Source: Roseibium sp. MMSF_3544 (GTDB lineage: Bacteria; Pseudomonadota; Alphaproteobacteria; Rhizobiales; Stappiaceae). Taken from it: a stretch of DNA of 42,823 bases. The notes under the pieces are model-generated. The model did not search any database. It was not told where the DNA came from and saw only the letters and a list, made by a program, of their open reading frames with translations. The DNA lies in contig NZ_JASHKA010000039.1 of NCBI RefSeq assembly GCF_030732845.1, positions 1-42,823 of the forward strand. The letters are read 5' to 3'. Positions 31,375 to 38,353 of this stretch are shown here, one piece after another. The position numbers and the translations under genes are program-made. Position 1 is the first letter of the stretch. Each line of letters begins with the position of its first letter.

Positions 31375-32688
31375 ATGACAAACTCAGTGCTGGATCCGGA
31401 TACGGGTACGTCGGCCGGAGGAAATCCTCCGCGCACAGATATCGACGTCGATAATACCGAAATAGAACAGGCCGTTCTTCGGCTCGATACTCCCTTTGAT
31501 GGCAACTTTCCGGGGGATGTCCGAGTTGGCTTTGGGACCGCCAGCAATGTTTCCGCCGAATTCTCTGATCTGATTGGCGGGAACAACGTCGAAGCGCGTA
31601 ACAAGGGTTCGTTTAACGATGTTGAGAAACTGTTCATCGAAGCCTTTGAAGGCGACGGAATAGATGGCGTAGAAATCAGGATCCGGGACAATCGGACCGT
31701 AGAATTCGTGCTCCAATCCACAACTGACGGAGCCAAACCGGACTCGTTCATCGTCACCGGTGAGTTTGTCGAATCCTACTTCGAGTCGCTTTACGGACCG
31801 AACTACATTATCGACCACAACTCCAACACCATCATCGACGGCGAGAAATACACCGCCAGCATTACCGATGATGTTGCCGACACGACAACACTCGTCTTCA
31901 ACGACGAATACGGCTCCAGGATTACCGACAGCGTCAAATTCGGCTTTGGCGGCAAGTTCGGCGAACTTGGCAAGGCGCTCAAAGGCAGCAACCTCGATTT
32001 TCGCGCGGGCAAATCCAACGGCGACGATCTTGAACGTCTGCTGAAAGAGGCCATCGAACCTGATGGCATGAGCCTTGGCGGAACCAACAAGATAGTCGCG
32101 ACCGTGGTTGACGCACAGACCGTCAAGCTGACCACGTATGTGGATGGCGCAATGCCTGACGAAATCATCCTGACCGGCGACTACATAGACGGTTTTCTGA
32201 AGGCCAACTTCAACAATTTCGCCGTTGGAAATGATGGCTTTGCAGACAACGATCTCACGCGCGAAGATTTTGATGTCGACAATGGTGTCCAGGAAAACGT
32301 CACCATTATCGTCAACAACGAGTTCGGCACCAGCCATCCAAACACAGTGGAGTCGAACTTCGGAATTCACCTGAGAGACGCACTCAAGGGAACTGAGCTG
32401 GACCTGCGCACCGGGCGGTCTGACGGTGACGATCTGGATAACTTCCTTGCTGATGCCTTCGACTTCAACAAGGACGATGGTGAAATCGGAATCAACGGTA
32501 TCAACGCCGAAGTGCTGAACGACTTCACCGTTCAGTTCACCTTCAATTTCGAGTCGGACGACGCCAACAACGATATCCTGACAATTTCAGGCGAGTGGGT
32601 CGAAGGCTGGCTCGATGAAAACGGGTTGGACAGCTTCGACTTCGTCAACGGCGGTCTCGATATCGGCAGCAGCGAAACAATAGCTTAA
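31375..32688 (+). CDS. Acidic protein of three tandem ~138-residue repeats, unknown function
   Basis: The 437 residues are rich in Asp, Glu, Asn and Gly, with no signal peptide or membrane span. Three units align at about residues 49-139, 187-279 and 325-418. Each has an FG-type start, an ALKG-LD-R-G motif (degenerate in unit 1), then NGDDLE or similar, a TV strand, DGA-PD and TGE-VEG. Units 2 and 3 are closest (ALKGSNLDFRAGKSNGDDL versus ALKGTELDLRTGRSDGDDL). The composition recalls type I-secreted or calcium-binding surface proteins, but no GGxGxD RTX nonapeptides are seen. The ATG has GGGAG six bases upstream. No secretion genes adjoin it. I recognise no family. Confidence 0.85.
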   Translation: MTNSVLDPDTGTSAGGNPPRTDIDVDNTEIEQAVLRLDTPFDGNFPGDVRVGFGTASNVSAEFSDLIGGNNVEARNKGSFNDVEKLFIEAFEGDGIDGVEIRIRDNRTVEFVLQSTTDGAKPDSFIVTGEFVESYFESLYGPNYIIDHNSNTIIDGEKYTASITDDVADTTTLVFNDEYGSRITDSVKFGFGGKFGELGKALKGSNLDFRAGKSNGDDLERLLKEAIEPDGMSLGGTNKIVATVVDAQTVKLTTYVDGAMPDEIILTGDYIDGFLKANFNNFAVGNDGFADNDLTREDFDVDNGVQENVTIIVNNEFGTSHPNTVESNFGIHLRDALKGTELDLRTGRSDGDDLDNFLADAFDFNKDDGEIGINGINAEVLNDFTVQFTFNFESDDANNDILTISGEWVEGWLDENGLDSFDFVNGGLDIGSSETIA

Positions 32689-32759
32689 ACGCCGCCTGAA
32701 TCGGCCTGTGCCGACTGACCCCAGGCTTAGGCCAAGGCGCACGCTAGAAACCAGACCTG

Positions 32760-32791
32760 CAGCCCGAATGTCGCTGGAGTCGTTCGGGCTG
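32760..32791. other. Inverted repeat after the repeat-protein gene
   Basis: CAGCCCGAA and TTCGGGCTG are perfect 9-bp inverted copies around a 14-base loop. They lie about 70 bases after the stop codon of the repeat protein. No T tract follows; this is possibly a transcript-end structure. Confidence 0.4.
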
Positions 32792-32984
32792 TAAGTGCGA
32801 TTCAAAAGCTGAAATGGAAGCTGTGTTCTAGAGTTAGCGAAACTGGATGAGCAGACACTTTCTTGCCCCTCCTTCCAGCGCTCTCAATTCGATCGCTCGC
32901 TGATCCTTGCTCGGGTTTGTTGGCACGTTTTACAACCAAGGGAATTCTGTCAAAATACAAGGGTAATGCAAAGGGAGGCTGAAG

Positions 32985-33968
32985 ATGCTCCGGTATTTCC
33001 TCGTATTCCTTCTGGTAGCGATCCCGGCATTGGCGCAAACGGGCGAACAGGTTCGCACCGTGCAACAGGAACTGGCGAACAAAGGTTATGATGTCGGCAC
33101 GGTCGACGGGCAGTTCGGCCCAAAAACCGCAGCCGCCATTGCGCTATACCAATCCGACTGGCAACTCCCGCAAACCGGTGAAATCAGCGATGAGCTGATC
33201 TCTCGTTTGTGGCTTGAGCATCCAGACACTGTCGCCAATCCGCAAAAAGCGGAAAATCAGGATTGTCTGATATTTCTCCCTGAACGCGAGGCGCAGCAAA
33301 AGATAATCTTCGAGGGTGATTGCACGACCGGAAAGCGAGAAGGTCAGGGCAAAACAACAATCAGCTATGTCAAGTTCGGCGAGACATTTGAATACAGTTA
33401 CGAAGGCAACTACCTTAACGACCGCTTGCATGGGCAAGGCAAGTTCGTGGCTTCCGACTTTGTTTTTGAAGGCAATTTCCAGAACGACGTCTTTGAGGGA
33501 AAGGGTGCCTTGATTTGGAATGACGGCACCCGCTACGACGGCGACTTTCAAGAAGGAATGATGCACGGAAGAGGCGCCTACTCAATGGCGAACGGCACCC
33601 GTTATGAAGGCGAATTCCACACCGGCAAGTGGAACGGACAGGGTATTCTGACATTAGCCAATGGCGGCAGATTTGTAGGCGAATTTCGAGAGGGAAGTTT
33701 GCAAGGAACCGGCGAGTTTTTCAGTGCCACGGGAAATCACTACAAAGGCGAATTCAAGGACAACCTTCTGGATGGCCGGGGCAAGTTAACCTATCCCACT
33801 GGGGCGTTCTACGAAGGTGAGTTCCAAGCAAACAAACCGCATGGTTCTGGCAGTTACACCTCAGCTGACGGGGAGGTTTTTTCAGGCAGCTGGAAAAGCG
33901 GTTGCTGGAGCAATGGGACAAGATATGTGGTCTTGTTCACAACCGCCAAGGCCTGCGGATACGAGTGA
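32985..33968 (+). CDS. Exported peptidoglycan-binding and MORN-repeat protein
   Basis: This 327-residue protein has a signal peptide (MLRYFLVFLLVAIPALAQ), then a PG_binding_1 domain (about 20-75, VRTVQQELANKGYDVGTVDG). After about residue 105 follow roughly eight MORN repeats, seen as recurring units such as RYEGEFHTGKWNGQG and FYEGEFQANKPHGSG. The ATG has GGGAGG six bases upstream. The architecture suggests a periplasmic protein that docks on the cell wall; MORN repeats bind lipid or protein partners elsewhere, but no role is known here. It ends with a short Cys-containing tail, SGCWSNGTRY to KACGYE. Confidence 0.9.
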   Translation: MLRYFLVFLLVAIPALAQTGEQVRTVQQELANKGYDVGTVDGQFGPKTAAAIALYQSDWQLPQTGEISDELISRLWLEHPDTVANPQKAENQDCLIFLPEREAQQKIIFEGDCTTGKREGQGKTTISYVKFGETFEYSYEGNYLNDRLHGQGKFVASDFVFEGNFQNDVFEGKGALIWNDGTRYDGDFQEGMMHGRGAYSMANGTRYEGEFHTGKWNGQGILTLANGGRFVGEFREGSLQGTGEFFSATGNHYKGEFKDNLLDGRGKLTYPTGAFYEGEFQANKPHGSGSYTSADGEVFSGSWKSGCWSNGTRYVVLFTTAKACGYE

Positions 33969-34022
33969 CATCCATCGCAAATCAAAGCCATAATTTGCTC
34001 CTAACAGGCGGGGTCATGGCCA

Positions 34023-34370
34023 ATGGAATTCGATAACCCTCAGTCTTGGGCGTGGTCTCCCGATCGTACTCCCGACCCAGATGCGGCCTGGGAAATTGCC
34101 TGTCTGAAAAACCTTGCAATCGCAATCCAGCAACACGCCGACCAAATCGACGTTTTTCTCGATGTCGAAGACAGTGACTGCATACACATCAACATCTTCA
34201 AATCGCACAGGAAAACAGGCGAAGCCTACGTGAACCGGAGTGCCGAAGCCAACGACCATCCGATGTTCAGTGTCTACTATGGATCCGAAGAGCAGGAATT
34301 GCACAGCGCCTCACTCGATGAGTGCGCCAGACACCTGATCGCCTCGAACGGATTTCCGGTCAGTCGTTGA
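34023..34370 (+). CDS. Hypothetical protein, 115 residues
   Basis: This acidic soluble ORF, starting MEFDNPQSWAW, contains a regular alternation of predicted strands (IDVFLDVEDSDCIHINIFKS) and a C-terminal helix (SLDECARHLIA). There is no signal peptide or membrane span. The upstream GGCGGGG is only a fair ribosome site. It follows the MORN protein by 54 bases on the same strand. I recognise no family; the composition looks like coding sequence. Confidence 0.55.
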   Translation: MEFDNPQSWAWSPDRTPDPDAAWEIACLKNLAIAIQQHADQIDVFLDVEDSDCIHINIFKSHRKTGEAYVNRSAEANDHPMFSVYYGSEEQELHSASLDECARHLIASNGFPVSR

Positions 34371-34417
34371 CGGAGCTTTGTCGCGACGCTTGTCCGGCAA
34401 CTCAAAAGGCGGTCTGT

Positions 34418-34732
34418 CTATTTGCCGTCAGTGCTTTTTGTCTTTTCGGACAGATACGCCTCCCTCGCCGCTTCCCAGTCGAGATGGAACCGGTGGTCCC
34501 AATCATAAAGATCACCTTCTACGGCCTTGTCCATCGCGGCAGTCGTGGTCCAGGGGGCGATCCAGGCCTGCGGCGGCGCGGCGTGGAGCTCTGGATACGC
34601 AGCCTCAAGCGCCCTCACCATCGCACTGATTTTCGACTGACGGACTTCCGGCTGAGCAATTTGAAAGTCATCGCCATAGAGTTCAATGCATGCCACTTCA
34701 GCACGTTCCGCCATCGTTTTGGTCTGGTTCAT
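34418..34732 (-). CDS. Hypothetical protein, 104 residues
   Basis: This soluble, mostly helical ORF starts MNQTKTMAERAEV and has a Trp-rich middle (PPQAWIAPWTT, DLYDWDHRFHLDWEAA). GGGGG lies four bases before the ATG. It is 34 bases downstream of the TPR gene's stop codon on the same strand, so it may be the last gene of that transcript. No family is recognised. Confidence 0.55.
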   Translation of the reverse strand: MNQTKTMAERAEVACIELYGDDFQIAQPEVRQSKISAMVRALEAAYPELHAAPPQAWIAPWTTTAAMDKAVEGDLYDWDHRFHLDWEAAREAYLSEKTKSTDGK

Positions 34733-34766
34733 TCAACCCCCAGGAACGGCTGCATCATGGAATGAG

Positions 34767-36620
34767 CTACTCAGCTTTTGCGGTTGCCTGCTTGCGATGG
34801 TCATAAGCTACGAATTGTCCAACGCAACCGAATTCGAAACTGTTGATCAAGGCGCGTATGTCGCCCCTGCATTCGGCAAAACTGCACTCGAAGGAAACCA
34901 ATCCAAAATCATCGACCCTGACAACAGCTCCAGGCGGCTCGGAATTGAAGATCACTTCGTGGCCGCGAATTTTCTCGATCCCAATTCCACGTTCGGCGGA
35001 GGCTTTCCTGACCTCTTCATTTTCAAAGATAGCCGCGACGAGGCTTGCCATTTCGGTATTTACGGTATCAATCACAACCTTCAGAGACTTGTCACTTGAC
35101 CGATAGGTTCGCGTGGCTTGCACGCGAATGGGTGTGGGCAGTTTCTGCGTCTCGAACTTTCCAGTTCCAAGACCGCTCAATGCCCCCAGAAATCTTGAGA
35201 ACTCTTCCATCTCGGGTGTTGTCAGTTCGATCTCGGTGATTTGAACGTCGTCGGGTGCCCAGCCACCGCCGGCTGGGGGGAACAACCGTGCCACTGTCAC
35301 GCGGTCCCATGTTGGGTCAGACAGATCGATCGGGCATGACGCATGCGCTATCTCATCGTCGCCCGGGTCTTTCCCGCTTGACGCTTTGGCGACACTCGCA
35401 GACGACGTCTCGGTCTGCGCCCGGTGCGCCAGGTCTCGATGGTGGCGCGCACCCTCATGGTCGGGATTGATCTGAAGCATACGGTCAAAATCGGATATTG
35501 CTTCGGACGTCATGCCTTTGCGCGTATGGGCGAGACCGCGATAATAATGGACTTCCGGGTGGTCGGGCTGGATCTCAACGACCCTGTTGTAATCGGTCAG
35601 CGCTGCATCCAGGTTGCCTTCGTCGGCGTGCGCGATGCCGCGGTGGTAGAGCAATCCGGGGTGATCCGGAACCATTGCCAGCGTCGCATTCAGGTCGTCG
35701 ATAGCGCGGCGCTGGTCGCCGATGGACATGTAGGCAAGGGCGCGACCGTAAAGGGCATCCGCATAATCGGGCTTGGCTGCAATTGCGGCGTCAAAATCCG
35801 CGATCGCCTTGTCAGGTTTGCCGGATTGCATGTGAATCCGCGCACGGCGATTGAGCGTATCGAAACGGCCGGGGTCAATTGAAATAACGGCGTCAAAGTC
35901 GGCCAGCGCCTTGTCGATGTCCCCCGCCTGCGCAAAAACCTGTCCACGCGCATCAAGAACGTCGGTGCTGTCGGGATAAGAGGCAAGCACGCCTCCGAAA
36001 TCGGCCAGCGCTGCATCGAGATTGGCAAGCGCGGCATTGGCGATACCGCGTTGATAGAGAAGCTCAGGATTGTTTGGAAAGCTTGCGATCACAATGTCCA
36101 AGTCGCTGACGGCACGGGCAAAGTCGCGCTTTTCGATAAAGGCCCGGGCGCGGCCGGCATAGGCATCGGGAGAGCCGGCAATGGCAATTGCCGAGCTGAA
36201 ATCTGCGATCGCCAGGTCGATTTCTCCAACTCCGGAGAAGGCCCTGCCTCTATGGGTCAGGGCGTCGGCGTGTTTGGGATTGCGTTCGATGGCGGAGCCA
36301 AGGTCTCTGATCGCCGCTGCTGCATCACCGACCGCCGCATGCGAAACGCCCCTCAAATAATAGGGATCAGCCCTTTTCGGGAAGAGCTTGATGGATTGAC
36401 CATAGTCTTCAATTGCCTTGGTGTGATTGCCGATGCGCGCATGGCCAATGCCTCTGTAAACATAGACCGTGGCCTGGTCGGCTCCGCTCAGCTTTCGTTT
36501 TTTGAGCAGATTGGTGCAGCCCTGGATCCGTGTTTGCGGGTCGGTCGATTGGCAGTCAGTTGCGTCGTCGGCCGCAGGCGAGGTCACCCACAGTCCCGTC
36601 AACAACACAGCGCCCAGCAA
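34767..36620 (-). CDS. Exported TPR-repeat protein
   Basis: From TTG 36620 the product has 617 residues. After a hydrophobic N-terminus come about ten tetratricopeptide repeats (to about residue 410; typical units read YRGIGHARIGNHTKAIEDY and YGRALAYMSIGDQRRAIDDL). A unique C-terminal domain of about 200 residues with four Cys follows. TPRs serve as protein-binding scaffolds. The start is odd. In frame upstream lie CTG (36647) and ATA (36650), behind a perfect GGAGG (36659-36663). They would add SKFYR and so make a proper signal peptide, whereas the TTG has no ribosome site. A rare start codon or a base error is likely. The unique C-terminal domain is not recognised. Confidence 0.85.
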   Translation of the reverse strand: MLGAVLLTGLWVTSPAADDATDCQSTDPQTRIQGCTNLLKKRKLSGADQATVYVYRGIGHARIGNHTKAIEDYGQSIKLFPKRADPYYLRGVSHAAVGDAAAAIRDLGSAIERNPKHADALTHRGRAFSGVGEIDLAIADFSSAIAIAGSPDAYAGRARAFIEKRDFARAVSDLDIVIASFPNNPELLYQRGIANAALANLDAALADFGGVLASYPDSTDVLDARGQVFAQAGDIDKALADFDAVISIDPGRFDTLNRRARIHMQSGKPDKAIADFDAAIAAKPDYADALYGRALAYMSIGDQRRAIDDLNATLAMVPDHPGLLYHRGIAHADEGNLDAALTDYNRVVEIQPDHPEVHYYRGLAHTRKGMTSEAISDFDRMLQINPDHEGARHHRDLAHRAQTETSSASVAKASSGKDPGDDEIAHASCPIDLSDPTWDRVTVARLFPPAGGGWAPDDVQITEIELTTPEMEEFSRFLGALSGLGTGKFETQKLPTPIRVQATRTYRSSDKSLKVVIDTVNTEMASLVAAIFENEEVRKASAERGIGIEKIRGHEVIFNSEPPGAVVRVDDFGLVSFECSFAECRGDIRALINSFEFGCVGQFVAYDHRKQATAKAE

Positions 36621-37298
36621 TGTGCGGTAAAACTTGCTCGATTTCAGTATGACCTATACCTCCATCGTCCGTTACTTCCAAAGTATCACTCTGGCAAATT
36701 GTTGTCCATTTCGGGCGGAAGCCCGCAAACGTGCCCTGCCCCGGTACGACTGCACTGACCTGCTTTCGATGAAGTCTCATCGCTGTCCACCTTAGTGGCC
36801 CCCCGACATGAGCGCGACTTGTAAACTCGAACAGGGAATAACCTCAAGAACAGTAGACTGCCCAGATAATTTACTGTGAAATCGCAGCTAATCTCAAAAT
36901 AACGACGCGAAAAATAATGTATTAATTTCAGCGCTCTATACTGGCACGCGCCACACTTTAGACAAACCACTCGCCTTAGGGTACGGACACATAAATGAAG
37001 GCGGTTTGGTTTGGATCGTTTTGGCCGTATGCAAGGAGCGAAAGCGCAGGAAATGTGGTTCATTTTCAAGCCTTTCGCGACGCGGCAGATGGCCAAAACG
37101 GCCAAATCCGAAGGACGGCAAAATGGCTTCACCTCACAGCGTCACCGTGCTTGACCGGGCACAAAGCCCGCTCTTCACACGCTTCCTCGCGAGATTTCGC
37201 CATTTGTGCCGCCAAATCGACTTCATTTATGGGTTCGTACCCTAAAGATCGTGTATCTTGAGGTTGATGTTCTGATTCATTGGCACGACGGGGGGCAA
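36621..37298. other. Intergenic region between the TPR gene and galE
   Basis: These 678 bases have no convincing gene. They contain the GGAGG and alternative starts of the TPR gene (36645-36663), an AT-rich stretch near 36840-36930 and the MITE-like element (36974-37247). Overlapping ORFs on both strands lack protein-like composition. Confidence 0.65.
36974..37247. mobile_element. MITE-like inverted-repeat element upstream of galE
   Basis: The left end (36976-37009) and the reverse complement of the right end (37212-37245) agree at 30 of 34 positions, sharing TTAGGGTACG at the tip and ATAAATGAAG inside. Nested inside is a second inverted pair, GTTTTGGCC (37018-37026) and GGCCAAAAC (37091-37099), plus a small hairpin near 37158. 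There is no transposase ORF. I see no clear target-site duplication. The right end lies about 50 bases from the galE start. A related fragment occurs at 16601. Confidence 0.65.
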
Positions 37299-38330
37299 AT
37301 GACGGTACTCATCACCGGCGGCGCCGGATATATCGGTTCGCATTGCTGTGTCGAATTCCTGCAGGCCGGCCACGACATCGTGGTTCTGGACAACTTGTCA
37401 AACGCCAGCAATGCCAGTCTTGAGCGGGTCGCCGAAATTACCGGGCAGAAGATCCTTTACGAGAATGCCGACATCAGGGACCGGGCGGCTCTGGAAGCAA
37501 CACTCACGAAATACAAGTGCAGCGCGGTCGTGCATTTTGCCGGACTGAAGGCAGTCGGTGAATCAACCAAAATCCCCCTCGCTTATTACGAAAACAATGT
37601 CGTCGGCACGCATACGCTTCTGTCCGCCATGGCCAATTGCGGCGTCCGGCAGATGATCTTTTCCTCCTCCGCCACCGTTTATGGAGAACCGCAATTCCTG
37701 CCGCTGACGGAAGAGCACCCGACCAGCGCGGTAAATCCTTATGGGCGCACCAAACTCATCATCGAGGATATGCTGCGCGATGTCGCTGCAAGCGATCCGG
37801 CATGGCGCTTTGGCATATTGCGCTATTTCAACCCGGTCGGTGCACATGAGAGCGGCCAGATCGGCGAGAACCCGCTCGGTATTCCCAACAACCTGATGCC
37901 GTTCATCACCCAGGTCGCCGACGGTCGGCGCGAGGAACTTGCCGTTTTCGGCAACGATTATGAAACGCGCGACGGGACCGGAGTGCGTGACTACATTCAC
38001 GTCATCGATCTCGTCGAGGGGCACCTGCGCGCTCACGAGGTGCTGGCATCCGGCTCTGCCCCGTCCAATTGTTTTGCCGTCAACCTCGGCACCGGCAACG
38101 GCTACAGCGTTTTGGAGATGGTGCGCGCATTTGAACGCGCATCAAACAAGGAAATCCGGTATTCCTTCGCGCCGCGCCGTGAAGGTGACGTTGCCGAGTG
38201 CTTTGCAAATACGAACCTCGCGGAACAGCTGCTGGACTGGAAAGCAGAGCGCGATCTCGAAACCATGTGCCGTGACACATGGAACTGGGTTTGCAAGAAC
38301 CCCCGCGGGTATGAAGCCCTCACATCGTAA
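37299..38330 (+). CDS. galE: UDP-glucose 4-epimerase
   Basis: GalE interconverts UDP-glucose and UDP-galactose for surface polysaccharide synthesis. The 343 residues (E. coli GalE has 338) start MTVLITGGAGYIGSHCC, the NAD-binding GxxGxxG. SSSATVYGEPQ supplies the catalytic Ser/Thr, and YGRTKLIIEDML has the YxxxK pair. RYFNPVGAHESG and GTGVRDYIHVIDL follow. The ATG at 37299 is chosen because the family starts here; the longer ORF from 37206 runs into the inverted-repeat element. The ribosome site GGGGGC is fair. It converges on the double glycosyltransferase gene, whose products may use UDP-galactose. Confidence 0.96.
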   Translation: MTVLITGGAGYIGSHCCVEFLQAGHDIVVLDNLSNASNASLERVAEITGQKILYENADIRDRAALEATLTKYKCSAVVHFAGLKAVGESTKIPLAYYENNVVGTHTLLSAMANCGVRQMIFSSSATVYGEPQFLPLTEEHPTSAVNPYGRTKLIIEDMLRDVAASDPAWRFGILRYFNPVGAHESGQIGENPLGIPNNLMPFITQVADGRREELAVFGNDYETRDGTGVRDYIHVIDLVEGHLRAHEVLASGSAPSNCFAVNLGTGNGYSVLEMVRAFERASNKEIRYSFAPRREGDVAECFANTNLAEQLLDWKAERDLETMCRDTWNWVCKNPRGYEALTS

Positions 38331-38353
38331 GACGGCTCTTCTGGGTGTAACGC

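Noticed and set aside
31384..32370. Minus-strand ORF of 328 codons
   Set aside because: It is antisense to the three-repeat protein. The repeats are meaningful only in the plus frame, which also has the promoter and ribosome site.
37206..37298. N-terminal extension of GalE
   Set aside because: The extra residues are read from the inverted-repeat element; the family start MTVLITGGAGYIG is at 37299.
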